Part shown: positions 48,329 through 58,168 of the stretch, in pieces
Position numbering within the stretch: position 1 is the first letter of the stretch
How the letters are laid out: every line of letters starts with the position of its first letter
Assembly: GCF_000298215.1 (NCBI RefSeq)
Contig: NZ_BAHD01000034.1
Span: 1-64,000, forward strand
Source: Kineosphaera limosa NBRC 100340
GTDB lineage: Bacteria; Actinomycetota; Actinomycetes; Actinomycetales; Dermatophilaceae
Direction: 5' to 3'
Length of the DNA: 64,000 nt
The notes under the pieces: generated by a model
Seen by the model: only the letters and a program-made list of their open reading frames with translations
Databases searched by the model: none
What the model was told of the DNA's origin: nothing
Position numbers and translations under genes: made by a program

Positions 48329-49077
48329 GGGGCCCAGCGGCGCACCACGCCCGCGGACCGACCGGTGGTCTGGCGGCGCCGATAGGAGTACAGGCTCTCG
48401 GACTCGCGGGTACAGCCCGGGATCCAGGTCACGGGTACGTCGTGGGCTCGCAGTTGATCTACGACGCCGGCGGCCACGTCGATGGCCGGGGTGCCGGTCC
48501 ACGAGACGGTGGCGCTGACGGCGCTGGTGGCCGCGGCCTCGTCGCGCATCTCCTGCGGCACCTCGTAGCAGCGACCGCAGACCGAAGGGCCGATCGCCGC
48601 CTCGATGCGTTGCGCCCCCGCTTCGCGCATCACCTCGATGGTGCGCGGCACGATGCCGTTGATCATGCCGGGTCGCCCGGCGTGCACGGCGGCGACGACC
48701 CCGGCTTGGGGGTCGGCCAGGAGCAGCGGCACGCAGTCGGCGACGAGCACCGCCAGCGCCACATCGGGATTGGTCGTGACGATGGCGTCCGCCTCGGCGG
48801 GCTGGCCGTCGGGCCAGGGGCCGTCGGCCAACACGACATTCGTGCCGTGGGTCTGGGCCAGGAACAGCAGGTGGTCGCGCGCCACCCCGAAGGCGGTGGC
48901 CAGCTCGCGCCGGTTGGTCTCGACGATCTGCGGATCGTCGCCGACGTGGCCGCCGAGATTGAAGTTGCCGTAGGCGGCCTCGGCTCGGCTGCGGCCCCCG
49001 GAGGCACTCGTGAATCCCCAGTCCAGGCCCGATTCGCTCGGGGTTGCCGGGTCGACCTGCTTGCGCCAGTAGAACAC
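48325..49077 (-). CDS. pgeF: Peptidoglycan editing factor PgeF (YfiH, laccase-domain)
   Basis: Removes wrongly inserted amino acids from peptidoglycan precursors. The 250-residue copper-oxidase-like fold protein has the metal ligands in LAQTHGTNV, VADCVPLLL and AVHAGRPGM. GTG at 49077; GGCGGG lies close upstream. It follows ftsZ after a strong terminator hairpin, so it may need its own promoter in the 119-bp gap or read-through. Confidence 0.9.
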   Translation of the reverse strand: MFYWRKQVDPATPSESGLDWGFTSASGGRSRAEAAYGNFNLGGHVGDDPQIVETNRRELATAFGVARDHLLFLAQTHGTNVVLADGPWPDGQPAEADAIVTTNPDVALAVLVADCVPLLLADPQAGVVAAVHAGRPGMINGIVPRTIEVMREAGAQRIEAAIGPSVCGRCYEVPQEMRDEAAATSAVSATVSWTGTPAIDVAAGVVDQLRAHDVPVTWIPGCTRESESLYSYRRRQTTGRSAGVVRRWAP

Positions 49078-49133
49078 CCCGCCACCCTACAGAGCGTGCC
49101 CGGGAACTGTCCTGACCGCGGCTCAGCCAAAGA

Positions 49134-49172
49134 CCGCGGCGCCCGCCCCCGAGGTGGGGGCGGGCGCCGCGG
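49134..49172 (-). terminator. Strong hairpin after ftsZ
   Basis: A perfect 17-bp inverted repeat (arms 49134-49150 and 49156-49172) with loop GAGGT lies 25 bp past the ftsZ stop and 57 bp before pgeF. It is the longest perfect stem seen in this window and should stop or strongly reduce transcription from ftsZ into pgeF. Confidence 0.75.
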
Positions 49173-49196
49173 CCAGGCCGGCGTTTGGGCGCGGGC

Positions 49197-50462
49197 CTAC
49201 TTCAGGAAGTCGGGGACGTCGAGGTCGTCGCCCTCGTCGAAGGTCACCGTGCGCGGCGGGCGCGCCGGCTGGGCCGGGGCGCCCTGGTGGGCGGGCTCGG
49301 GGGTACGGGCCGGCTGCTCGGCGCGCTGCGGCTGCCCCTGCGCGGGGCTCCACGTATCGCGAGTCGGCGGGGCGAGTCGCTGCACCGGCTCGTCGTCCTC
49401 ACCGGAGATCGGCTCGGGCTGCGGACGCGGCGTCGAGCCGAAGACACCTTGGCTGCGCGGCGCCTGCCGACGCTGCTGCTGCTGGTCGGCGCGCTCCTCG
49501 CGACGCTGTTGCGGGCCGCCGCCGTCGAAGCCGGCCGCGATGACCGTGACCCGCACCTCGTCGCCGAGGGCGTCGTCGATGACGGCACCGAAGATGATGT
49601 TCGCCTCCGGGTGCGCGGCCTCTTGCACGAGGCGAGCCGCCTCGTTGATCTCGAACAGACCAAGGTCGGAGCCACCCTGGATGGACAGCAGCACGCCGTG
49701 GGCGCCGTCGATGCTGGCCTCCAGCAGCGGCGAGGAGATCGCGAGCTCGGCGGCCTGCACCGCGCGATCTTCACCGCGGGCCGAGCCGATGCCCATGAGC
49801 GCCGAGCCGGCGCCCTGCATCACGGACTTGACGTCGGCGAAGTCGAGGTTGATCAGACCCGGTGTCGTGATGAGGTCGGTGATGCCCTGGACACCGGAGA
49901 GCAACACCTGGTCGGCGCTGCGGAAGGCGTCGAGCATCGAGACGGCGCGGTCGCTGATCGAGAGCAGCCGGTCGTTGGGGATGACGATGAGCGTGTCGAC
50001 CTCTTCGCGCAGGGCCCCGATGCCGGACTCGGCCTGGTTCGCCCGGCGGCGGCCTTCGAAGGTGAAGGGGCGGGTGACGACGCCGATGGTCAGGGCACCC
50101 AGGCTCTTGGCGATGCGGGCGACCACGGGGGCACCCCCCGTGCCCGTGCCACCGCCCTCGCCGGCGGTGACGAAGACCATGTCGGCGCCGCGCAGCGCCT
50201 CCTCGATCTCCTCCTCGTGGTCTTCGGCGGCCTTCTTGCCGACCTCGGGGTCGGCGCCGGCGCCCAGACCGCGGGTCAGTTCGCGGCCGACGTCGAGCTT
50301 GAGATCGGCGTCGCTCATGAGCAGTGCCTGTGCGTCGGTGTTGATGGCGATGAACTCGACACCCTTGAGACCGACCTCGATCATCCGGTTGATCGCGTTG
50401 ACACCGCCCCCGCCGATGCCGACGACCTTGATGACGGCCAGGTAGTTCTGTGGTGCTGCCAC
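49197..50462 (-). CDS. ftsZ: Cell division protein FtsZ
   Basis: Tubulin-like GTPase forming the Z-ring. The 421-residue protein has [17 protein letters not shown] (11-27), the tubulin signature GGGTGTG (103-109), [15 protein letters not shown] and the C-domain ending near residue 320. A variable Gln/Pro/Arg-rich linker (about 325-405) and the conserved C-terminal peptide [10 protein letters not shown], which binds SepF, follow. GTG at 50462 has GAGAGG 9 bases upstream. Confidence 0.97.
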   Translation of the reverse strand: MAAPQNYLAVIKVVGIGGGGVNAINRMIEVGLKGVEFIAINTDAQALLMSDADLKLDVGRELTRGLGAGADPEVGKKAAEDHEEEIEEALRGADMVFVTAGEGGGTGTGGAPVVARIAKSLGALTIGVVTRPFTFEGRRRANQAESGIGALREEVDTLIVIPNDRLLSISDRAVSMLDAFRSADQVLLSGVQGITDLITTPGLINLDFADVKSVMQGAGSALMGIGSARGEDRAVQAAELAISSPLLEASIDGAHGVLLSIQGGSDLGLFEINEAARLVQEAAHPEANIIFGAVIDDALGDEVRVTVIAAGFDGGGPQQRREERADQQQQRRQAPRSQGVFGSTPRPQPEPISGEDDEPVQRLAPPTRDTWSPAQGQPQRAEQPARTPEPAHQGAPAQPARPPRTVTFDEGDDLDVPDFLK

Positions 50463-50794
50463 GTCGGGGGGCCTCTCGTGAAAATTGTCTGTTGACGACC
50501 TGTGTAATGCGCTTCCTGCGCGCTCATGTCCATAAGGGCCGGGATCTGAGACCGCTCGACCCGCTGCTGCGGGCCGCGAGGCGATAGACCTCAACCTGAG
50601 GTGGGGACCCGGCTCACCGATCGTCACGTACGAGCCGGCCCGGTGTGGAACGGTACTCGACGCTTCGTCGGCACCGCCCAGCCCCCACCTCGTGCGCCAT
50701 CCTACGCGAGACCGCAGCCGAATCCAGCCAGGGTCGGGCGTGCCGCCCGAGCTTCAATGTCAAGTTCAGGCATGGACTCCCGGCGAAGGTGGGG
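50463..50794 (-). promoter_or_regulatory. ftsQ-ftsZ intergenic region, probable ftsZ promoter region
   Basis: This 332-bp gap has no gene. In actinobacteria separate ftsZ promoters lie between ftsQ and ftsZ, which the length here fits. The interrupted dyad GGCTC / GAGCC around 50612-50638 is the only structured element noticed. No promoter hexamers are confidently assigned. Confidence 0.4.
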
Positions 50795-51631
50795 TCACCC
50801 GGTCGTCACCGGTCGCCCCGGCACGGTGACGTCGATGAGACGGACGCCCGGCTGATCCAGCAGCGCCAGGGCCACCACGCTCTTCAGCTCATCCTGCCCC
50901 GCAGGGCCCCAGCGCACGTCGATGGTCTGGAAGCGCACGGTGACGATGCCGCCGGCATCGACCTGCACCTGCTGTATCTGTGCACGTCGCTGGGGTGGGA
51001 ACGCGAGCACGGCGGTGGCGGCCGCGGCGGCGGCGGACGCAGGCTCGCCGGCGAGCGTCGCGGGGGTGACCCCCTCAGGCGCCGAGGGCACCGACTCGTA
51101 CGCGAGGCCGTCGGCGTCCACGAGCCACAGGCCGGGCTTACCCCCGGTCGCGGCCAGCACCGGGGTGCGCGGCGTGACCGAGATCGACAGGGTCTGCGGC
51201 CAGTCTCGTTCGACGCTAACCCTCGAGTAGCGCCCGAGTGCTTTCACCTGAGCAGCCACTGTTTCAGTATCAACTTCTACTAGAGGTTCACCCAGAGTGA
51301 CCGAAGCCGCCTGCAGGATCTGACGCTGCCGCGCTGCTACGGAGTCGTCGGCCAAGGCCACCCCGGTCGAGGGAGCCTGCGGGTCGGTGACATGGACGTG
51401 CACCGCCTCCAGGCGGGTCCAGGCAGAGCCCCACAGCAGGTAGCCGAGGCCCGCGCCGAGCACCGTGAGCACCGCGATGATCCGCAGGCCGTGCCGCAGC
51501 ACCGCCTGCCGATGGGAAAGCAGCAGCGTCCGCGCCGCAACCCAGCGGTCGGTCATGGTTGTCGTGATGTAGGCGCGAACTCGCGCCACGGTCTTTCGTC
51601 CCCCCCGTTCCCCCACCAACACATCGATCAC
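50795..51631 (-). CDS. ftsQ: Cell division protein FtsQ
   Basis: Bitopic membrane protein of the divisome. The 278-residue protein has a cytoplasmic basic N-terminus (about 1-45), one transmembrane helix (about 48-68; LRIIAVLTVLGAGLGYLLWG), a POTRA domain (about 70-140; LEAVHVHVTDPQ onward) and the beta domain (RVSVERDWPQTLSISVTPRTPVLA). Start uncertain: GTG at 51631 is directly preceded by GAAGAG; a GTG at 51589 and an ATG at 51556 are alternatives. Confidence 0.9.
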   Translation of the reverse strand: MIDVLVGERGGRKTVARVRAYITTTMTDRWVAARTLLLSHRQAVLRHGLRIIAVLTVLGAGLGYLLWGSAWTRLEAVHVHVTDPQAPSTGVALADDSVAARQRQILQAASVTLGEPLVEVDTETVAAQVKALGRYSRVSVERDWPQTLSISVTPRTPVLAATGGKPGLWLVDADGLAYESVPSAPEGVTPATLAGEPASAAAAAATAVLAFPPQRRAQIQQVQVDAGGIVTVRFQTIDVRWGPAGQDELKSVVALALLDQPGVRLIDVTVPGRPVTTG

Positions 51632-51670
51632 CTCTTCGTCGGCGTGACGGGTACACGCGCGAATCGAGTC

Positions 51671-53119
51671 CTACTGCGGGGGCGGGTTCGCCTCCAGCAG
51701 CTCCAACACGGCCGGGCCGACGTCGGTGACATCCCCCGCACCGACGGTCAACACGAGATCACCCGGCCGAACCAGCTCCGCGACGACGCGCGGAGCCGAA
51801 GCCTTGTCGGGCACATACCGCACCTGGCGTTCACCGGGCAGCGCACGCAGGTGCTCGGCCACGAGGTCGCCGCTGACACCCGGCATCGGGTCCTCGCGGG
51901 CGGCGTAGACGTCAAGAATCACCGCGACATCCGCTGGGGCCAGACCGGCGGCCAGGCTCTGCGCGAAGTCGCGGGTCCGCGAGTACAGGTGCGGCTGGAA
52001 AACCGCGACGAGCCGCCCGGGGCGCGCCAGCGGTGCCGCTGTGGCCACCACGGCCGCCACCTTGCCGGGGTTGTGCGCGTAGTCGTCGACCACCCGCACC
52101 CCCGCCGCCTCGCCCTTGGCCTCGAAGCGCCGCCGGGTGCCGGAGTACGCGCGCAGCCCGGCCAGCACCTCGGCCGGGCGGGCGCCGAGACCGGCGGTCG
52201 CGGCCAGGTAGGCGGCGGCCGCATTGCGCAGGTTGTGCTCGCCGGGCACCTCGATGACCAGCTCGCCACCCTCCCCGGAGGCTGGGCCCGCGAGGCGAGC
52301 GCGGCCGGTCATCCCGTCGAAGCGCACCTCACACAGCCGCAGATCGGCCTCCGGTGCGGTGCCGTAGGTCAGGACGCGCACCCCGGCGGCGGCGGCTCGC
52401 TGCGCAAGCTGCAGGGAGCCGGCGTCGTCGGCGCAGGCCACCAGCAGGCCGCCAGGGCGGATGGTGCCCGTGAAGCGAAGGTAGGCGTCCTGAACCGCCT
52501 CGAAGGTGCCGTAGAAGTCGAGGTGATCGGGCTGCACGTTGGTCACGATGGCAACCTGCGGGCGGTAGGCCAGAAACGACCCGTCGCTCTCGTCGGCCTC
52601 GATGACCATCGACCGGCCGCCGCCGACATGAGCGTTGGTGCCGGCCGCAGACAGCTCGCCGCCGATGGCGTAGGAGGGGTCCGCCCCGGCGTCGATCAGG
52701 GCGACCGTCAACATGGAGGTCGTCGTCGTCTTACCGTTGGCCCCGGCGACAGCGACCGGCACCCGACCCGCCGCGAGCGCGGCCAGGGCCTGGGAGCGGT
52801 GCAGCACCCGCAGCCCGGCGGCGCGAGCCGCGGCGAGCTCAACGTTGTCCTCTCGGATCGCGGAGGAGACGACGACGGTGTCGACGCCCGCCAGATGCGC
52901 CTCCTCGTGCCCCACCCACACCGTGGCGCCGTCGGCGCGCAGGGCGCCAAGCATCGCGGAGTCGCGCGCGTCTGAACCGCTGACGGTCAGGCCCGCCTGC
53001 AGCAGCAGTCGCGCTACCGCGGACATGCCGGCCCCGCCGATGGCGAGCACATGCACGCGGCCGAGCTCGTCGACCGCGGGAACGGGGGCCTCGTAGTCGA
53101 ATCGGGTGATCGGGCTCAT
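51671..53119 (-). CDS. murC: UDP-N-acetylmuramate-L-alanine ligase
   Basis: Adds the first L-alanine to UDP-MurNAc. The 482-residue Mur ligase has the Rossmann N-domain (VHVLAIGGAGMSAVARLLLQAG), the ATP-binding VAGANGKTTTTSML, the central EADESDGSFL and the C-domain with VDDYAHNPGKV. ATG at 53119 overlaps the murG stop (ATGA). Confidence 0.96.
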   Translation of the reverse strand: MSPITRFDYEAPVPAVDELGRVHVLAIGGAGMSAVARLLLQAGLTVSGSDARDSAMLGALRADGATVWVGHEEAHLAGVDTVVVSSAIREDNVELAAARAAGLRVLHRSQALAALAAGRVPVAVAGANGKTTTTSMLTVALIDAGADPSYAIGGELSAAGTNAHVGGGRSMVIEADESDGSFLAYRPQVAIVTNVQPDHLDFYGTFEAVQDAYLRFTGTIRPGGLLVACADDAGSLQLAQRAAAAGVRVLTYGTAPEADLRLCEVRFDGMTGRARLAGPASGEGGELVIEVPGEHNLRNAAAAYLAATAGLGARPAEVLAGLRAYSGTRRRFEAKGEAAGVRVVDDYAHNPGKVAAVVATAAPLARPGRLVAVFQPHLYSRTRDFAQSLAAGLAPADVAVILDVYAAREDPMPGVSGDLVAEHLRALPGERQVRYVPDKASAPRVVAELVRPGDLVLTVGAGDVTDVGPAVLELLEANPPPQ

Positions 53120-54267
53120 CGATGGTCCTCCCCCTGGGCCGACCAGGCACGGTCGACAACGTCGGCGAGGCGCTCGTCGGCGTGCCGCTCCCCGACGGAG
53201 GCCGAAGCTGCGGCCATGGCGGCGACCCGGCGCGGGTCGGCCAGCAGGGGCACGACGACGCTGCGCACCCACGCGGCGTCGACCTCGTCGTCGGGGGTCA
53301 GCGTCGCACCGCCGGCGGCCACGACGCCCTCGGCGTTGAGCCGCTGCTCGCCGTTGCCGATGGGCAGCGGGACGAAGAGGGCCGGCAGCCCGACGGCCGT
53401 CAGCTCGCACACCGTATTGGCCCCGGAGCGCGCGACGACGAGGTCGGCGGCGGCGTAGGCCAACTCCATCCGCTGCGCGTAAGGCCGCACGACGTACCGC
53501 CCGGCCTGCACCCCGACCGGCTCGAACTCCTTGCCGTTCCCGCTCAGGTGCAGCACTTGCAGGTCCGCGGGTGCGTCGGGGCCGGCCAGGTCGGCGGCGG
53601 CCGCGGCGAAGGCGCCGTTGAGACGGGCGGCCCCCAGCGAGCCGCCGGTCACCAGCAGGGTGGTGCGCGTCGGGTGCAGACCGAAGAACTCGCGGGCCTG
53701 CGCGCGCAGTTCGTCGCGGTTCAGGTCGCTGATCTCGCGCCGCAGCGGCATGCCGACCACCTGCCCGTGCGCCAGCGGGGTGTCGGCGAAGGTGACCGCA
53801 ACGTGCCGGGTCAACCGGGCGCCGAGCTTGTTCGCCAGCCCCGGGCGGGCGTTCTGCTCGTGCACGACGATGGGGATGCCGCGGCGGCGCGCGGCCAGGT
53901 AGGCGGGTGTGGAGACGTAGCCGCCGAAGCCGACGACGACCTGCGGTGTCAGGTCCCGCAGCACCGCGTCGGTCGCGGCGACCGCCCCCCACAGCGACGA
54001 CGGCAACCGCAACGCCTGGGCCGAGGGCCGGCGCGGAAACACCACCTTGGGAATCGTGCGCAGCTCGTAGCCGCGGTCGGGCACGAGGCGCGCCTCGAGC
54101 CCGGTGCTGGTGCCCAGCACCTCGATGCGGATGCCGGGGTTGCGGCGGCGCAGCGCGTCGGCCAAAGCCAGCAGCGGGGAGACGTGCCCGGCCGATCCGC
54201 CTCCGGCCAGTAGCACCCGCTCGGGGGTGCCGGCGCCGGGCCTCGACTGCGCGCTCGGGTCACTCAT
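53116..54267 (-). CDS. murG: MurG lipid II glycosyltransferase
   Basis: Transfers GlcNAc from UDP-GlcNAc to lipid I on the inner face of the membrane, giving lipid II. The 383-residue GT-B protein shows the glycine-rich loop LLAGGGSAGHVSPLLALADAL, the second loop VTGGSLGAARLN and the nucleotide-binding VARSGANTVCELTAVGLPALFVPLP. ATG at 54267 overlaps the ftsW stop (ATGA). Confidence 0.96.
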   Translation of the reverse strand: MSDPSAQSRPGAGTPERVLLAGGGSAGHVSPLLALADALRRRNPGIRIEVLGTSTGLEARLVPDRGYELRTIPKVVFPRRPSAQALRLPSSLWGAVAATDAVLRDLTPQVVVGFGGYVSTPAYLAARRRGIPIVVHEQNARPGLANKLGARLTRHVAVTFADTPLAHGQVVGMPLRREISDLNRDELRAQAREFFGLHPTRTTLLVTGGSLGAARLNGAFAAAAADLAGPDAPADLQVLHLSGNGKEFEPVGVQAGRYVVRPYAQRMELAYAAADLVVARSGANTVCELTAVGLPALFVPLPIGNGEQRLNAEGVVAAGGATLTPDDEVDAAWVRSVVVPLLADPRRVAAMAAASASVGERHADERLADVVDRAWSAQGEDHR

Positions 54268-55529
54268 CGCCGGCCCCGCCCGGCGGGGAAGACCGACAGG
54301 CTGCGCAGCATCACCCGCGGCCTGGCGTCGAGGGCGCGCTTGCAAGCGGGTTCGTTGCGCGCGAAAGAGATGACCATGCCGAGTGCGGCGAGCGTCATCA
54401 CGAGGGCCGACCCACCGCTGGAGACCAGCGGCAGCGGCACCCCGATGACCGGCAGCAGGCCGATGACCGAGCCGATGTTGATCATCGCCTGCGAGATGAT
54501 CCACGCCATGACGCCCGCGGTGGCGACACGCACGAACGGATCGTCGGTGCGCATGACGATCCGGTAGCAGGCCAGGGTCAACAAGGCGAACAGCACGAGC
54601 ACGGTCAGCGTGCCCCCGATGCCGAGCTCCTCACCGATGATCGCGAAGATGAAGTCGTTGTGCGGCTCCGGCAGCCATAGCCACTTCTCGCGGCTGGCGC
54701 CGAGCCCCAGGCCGGACAGGCCCCCGTCGGCGAGGGCGTACAAGCCGTGCTGACTCTGCCAGCACTGGTGCACCTCTTCGCAGCCCAGCCAGGTGTTGAG
54801 GCGATGCATGCGGTTGCCGCTGACGAGCACCATCGCGGTGACCCCGACCGCGGCGGCACCGCCGGCCAGAACGAACAACCGCCCGGAGACCCCGCTGGCC
54901 CACAGCAGCCCGGCCAGAGTCGCCAGCAGCACCAGCGCCGTGCCCAGGTCGTGCCCCAACAACACGAGACCGACGACAAGGGCGCCGGCGGGAAAGACGA
55001 GCGGCACGATCGCGTGGCGCCATTGGCCCAGGAGCCGACGCTTGGTGGCCAGCACCGAGGCGCCGTAGACCACGAGGGCGAGCTTGCCGATCTCCGAGGG
55101 CTGGATCTGGATCGGTCCCAGCGTCAGCCAGTTGCGGTTACCCAGGACGTTGACGCCCAGCGGCGTGAAAACCAGGGCCTGCAGGCACAGGGCCCCCAGC
55201 AGCATGGGGATCGCGAGGCTGCGCCACGTGCGGACCGACATCCGGCTGGCCACCACCGCGCCGACCACGCCGATCACGGCGAAGACCAGCTGCCGCCGGA
55301 ACGTGACGAAGGCGTCGCCCCGCGCCTGCACGGCCGCCACACTGGAGGCCGAGAGCACCATGACCAGGCCGATGAGCAGCAACGCCGCAACGACCGCGAT
55401 GAGCAGATAGTAGGTACTCAGCGGCGACTCCAGGCGCGCCCAGATCGGGTGCTCCTGGGGAGGGATGCCGGCGACCGGCTCATCCTCGCGACGCCGCTCT
55501 CGCGGGCGTGGCGTACTCGTCAGGCTCAC
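54264..55529 (-). CDS. ftsW: Divisome peptidoglycan polymerase FtsW (SEDS family)
   Basis: Ten-helix membrane glycosyltransferase that polymerises lipid II with FtsI. The 421-residue protein has the SEDS signatures LSASSVAA, NRNWLTLGPIQIQPSEIGKLAL and the C-terminal ATAGVMAWIISQAMINIGSVIGLLPVIGVPLPLVSSGGS. An extracytoplasmic loop holds a cysteine pair (LGCEEVHQCW), a possible disulfide. GTG at 55529; 36 bp separate it from the murD end. Confidence 0.95.
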   Translation of the reverse strand: MSLTSTPRPRERRREDEPVAGIPPQEHPIWARLESPLSTYYLLIAVVAALLLIGLVMVLSASSVAAVQARGDAFVTFRRQLVFAVIGVVGAVVASRMSVRTWRSLAIPMLLGALCLQALVFTPLGVNVLGNRNWLTLGPIQIQPSEIGKLALVVYGASVLATKRRLLGQWRHAIVPLVFPAGALVVGLVLLGHDLGTALVLLATLAGLLWASGVSGRLFVLAGGAAAVGVTAMVLVSGNRMHRLNTWLGCEEVHQCWQSQHGLYALADGGLSGLGLGASREKWLWLPEPHNDFIFAIIGEELGIGGTLTVLVLFALLTLACYRIVMRTDDPFVRVATAGVMAWIISQAMINIGSVIGLLPVIGVPLPLVSSGGSALVMTLAALGMVISFARNEPACKRALDARPRVMLRSLSVFPAGRGRR

Positions 55530-55565
55530 CGCCTGGTCCCCCTTCGGTGCCGGTAACGCTTACAG

Positions 55566-57083
55566 TCACTCGCCGAGGTGACGGCGCACGGCGGCGGCGA
55601 ACGCGTCGCCCCGGGCACCGTAGCTGGGGAACATGTCCAGCGACGCCGCAGCGGGCGCCAGCAGCACGACGTCCCCTGCTTCGGCGAAGGAGGCGGCCGC
55701 AGCGACGACCTCCTCCATCGCCCCAGTGTCGGTGCTGGCGACCTCGTGCACGGGGACATCGGGCGCGTGTCGGGCCAGCGCCTGGGCGATCTGTGCGCGA
55801 TCGGCACCCAACAGCACCACGCCCCGCAACCGCCCCGCGGCCCCGCGCACCAACTCCTCGACGTCGGCACCCTTGAGCTGCCCCCCGGCGATCCACACGA
55901 CCGGGTCGTAGGCGGCCAGCGAGGCCTGCGCGGCGTGCGGATTGGTGGCCTTGGAGTCGTCGATCCAGCTGACGCCGGCGCGGGCGGCGACCAGGGCGAT
56001 GCGGTGCGGCTCGAAGACGTAGGTGCGCAGTCCCTGGCGGACGGCCACCGGTGGCGCGCCGGCGGCCCGCGCCAGGGCTGCGGCGGCCAGTGCGTTGGCG
56101 ACGACGTGCGGGGCCGGCGGCAGGTCGCCGCGCTGCAGGTCGGCCAGCGTGCCCAGCTCGGCCGCGCTCGTGCGCCGCTCCTGCACGAACGCGCGATCGG
56201 CCAGCACGTCCTCCACGAGGCCGACCATCGAGATGGCGGGGGTGCCCAGGGTGAAGGCCACGGCCCGGCAGCCCTCGACGACCTCAGCGTCGACGACCAA
56301 TTGCTCGGTCGCCGGGTCTTGCTCGTTGTAGACGCAGGCCACCTGCGTGTTGGCGTACACACGGCCCTTGGCGCGGGCGTACTCCGCCAGTGAACCGTGC
56401 CAGTCGAGGTGGTCGGGGGCGATGTTCAGGCACACCGAGGCCAGGGGCGAGACGGAGCGCTGCCAGTGCAACTGGAAGCTGGACAACTCGACGGCAATGA
56501 CGTCGAACGGCTGCGGATGCAGCACCGCCTCCAGGATCGGAGTGCCGACATTGCCGGCGGCGGCCGCCCGCAGGCCCGCGGCGGCCAGCATGCCGGCCAC
56601 CATCGTGACGACCGTGGTCTTGCCGTTGGTGCCGGTGATCGTCAGCCAAGGGGCGGGGTTGTGGGCCGGGCGCATCCGCCACGCCAGTTCGACCTCGCCC
56701 CACACCGGGATGCCGCGCTGCGCGGCCGCTGCGAGCAGTGGGTTGTCGGGCCGCCAGCCGGGCGAGGTGACGACGAGGTCGGCATCGGCGAGGCTCGCCT
56801 CCGGCTCGGAGATGGCCTGCTGACCCTGCGGGCCGAGTAGCAGCCGCGCGCCGAGGATCTCCAGGATGCGGGCGCGCTCGGTGAGGGCCTGACTCGTGCC
56901 GGAGTCGACCCCCGTGACGACGGCGCCGCGTTCGAGAAGCGCGTCGGCCGCCGCGAACCCGCTGACGCCCAAGCCTGCGACGACGACGCGCAGACCCGAC
57001 CAGTCCGCGTCGCGATGAGTCAGCCCCGGCCGCGGCTCATAGGGATCGCGCTGCTCGCCGGTTGGTGCCAGCCCGTCGCTCAT
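55566..57083 (-). CDS. murD: UDP-N-acetylmuramoylalanine-D-glutamate ligase
   Basis: Adds D-glutamate to UDP-MurNAc-L-Ala. The 505-residue Mur ligase has LRVVVAGLGVSGFAAADALL at the N-domain, LTITGTNGKTTVVTMVAGML for ATP and the C-domain IDDSKATNPHAA and WIAGGQLKGAD. ATG at 57083 overlaps the mraY stop (ATGA). A 30-residue hydrophilic N-terminus precedes the fold. Confidence 0.96.
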   Translation of the reverse strand: MSDGLAPTGEQRDPYEPRPGLTHRDADWSGLRVVVAGLGVSGFAAADALLERGAVVTGVDSGTSQALTERARILEILGARLLLGPQGQQAISEPEASLADADLVVTSPGWRPDNPLLAAAAQRGIPVWGEVELAWRMRPAHNPAPWLTITGTNGKTTVVTMVAGMLAAAGLRAAAAGNVGTPILEAVLHPQPFDVIAVELSSFQLHWQRSVSPLASVCLNIAPDHLDWHGSLAEYARAKGRVYANTQVACVYNEQDPATEQLVVDAEVVEGCRAVAFTLGTPAISMVGLVEDVLADRAFVQERRTSAAELGTLADLQRGDLPPAPHVVANALAAAALARAAGAPPVAVRQGLRTYVFEPHRIALVAARAGVSWIDDSKATNPHAAQASLAAYDPVVWIAGGQLKGADVEELVRGAAGRLRGVVLLGADRAQIAQALARHAPDVPVHEVASTDTGAMEEVVAAAASFAEAGDVVLLAPAAASLDMFPSYGARGDAFAAAVRRHLGE

Positions 57084-58168
57084 CCAACTCCCCCGACCAT
57101 CCATTCGGCGTAGAAGATGCCCAACCCGAAGCCGACGCACAGGCCCGCGACGATCCAGAACCGGATGACGATGGTCACCTCGTTCCAGCCCACGAGTTCG
57201 AAGTGGTGCTGCAGGGGTGCCATGCGGAACACCCGTTTTCGGGTCATCTTGAACGAGGCGACCTGGATGATGACCGACAAGGTGATGGCGACGAACAGGC
57301 CACCGAGGATGACGACCAGCAACTCGGTGCGGGTCACGATGGCCAGACCGGCCAGCGCCCCACCCAGGGCCAGCGAGCCGGTGTCGCCCATGAAGATTTT
57401 TGCCGGTGAGGCGTTCCACCACAAGAAGCCGATGCAACTGCCCATGAGGGCCGCCGCCAGGATCGCCACGTCGTGCGCGTGCGGCGTCGAGTAGCACTTC
57501 AGCGAGGTGGTCACCGGGTGGCAGTTCTGGTTGAACTGCCAGATGCCGATGAGCACGTAGGCGCCGGCCACGAGCACGCAGGCACCGGTGGCCAGACCGT
57601 CCAGGCCGTCGGTGAGGTTCACCCCGTTGCTCAGTCCGGCGATCATCAGGTTGATCCACAGCAGGTAGGCCAGCAGGCCGAAAGCCGGGCCGAGCGCCAT
57701 GAGATCCAGCGGAGTCTCGCGCACGAATGAGATGGCGGTCGAACCGGGCGTGATGCCGTTCTCGTTGGGAAACCGGATGACGAGCAAGGCGAAGATCGTG
57801 CCGACACCGATCTGCCCGGCCAGCTTCTGCCACGAGCGCAGACCCAGGCTGCGGGCCTTACTGATCTTGATGTAGTCGTCGAGCCAGCCCACCAAGCCCA
57901 GGCCGCACATGAGGAAGAGCACGAGCAGGGCGCTGGGCGACAGCGGCGTGATCGTCACCAGGTGGGCGAGCAGGTAGCCGATGACGGTGGCACCGATGAT
58001 GACCGCGCCGCCCATCGTCGGAGTGCCGCGCTTGGTGTGGTGCGTGGTCGGTCCGTCGTCGCGGATGAACTGGCCGTAGCCGCGCTTGACGAGGAAGCGG
58101 ATGTAGAGCGGGGTGCCGAACAGGGCCACGATCAACCCGATCGCGTTGGCCACCAGCACGGACCTCAC
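57080..58168 (-). CDS. mraY: Phospho-N-acetylmuramoyl-pentapeptide transferase
   Basis: Membrane enzyme that transfers phospho-MurNAc-pentapeptide to undecaprenyl phosphate, forming lipid I. The 362-residue protein has about ten transmembrane helices and the catalytic segments GLGLVGWLDDYIK, SNGVNLTDGLDGLA, MGDTGSLALGG and APLQHHFEL. GTG at 58168 overlaps the murF stop (GTGA). Confidence 0.96.
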   Translation of the reverse strand: MRSVLVANAIGLIVALFGTPLYIRFLVKRGYGQFIRDDGPTTHHTKRGTPTMGGAVIIGATVIGYLLAHLVTITPLSPSALLVLFLMCGLGLVGWLDDYIKISKARSLGLRSWQKLAGQIGVGTIFALLVIRFPNENGITPGSTAISFVRETPLDLMALGPAFGLLAYLLWINLMIAGLSNGVNLTDGLDGLATGACVLVAGAYVLIGIWQFNQNCHPVTTSLKCYSTPHAHDVAILAAALMGSCIGFLWWNASPAKIFMGDTGSLALGGALAGLAIVTRTELLVVILGGLFVAITLSVIIQVASFKMTRKRVFRMAPLQHHFELVGWNEVTIVIRFWIVAGLCVGFGLGIFYAEWMVGGVG

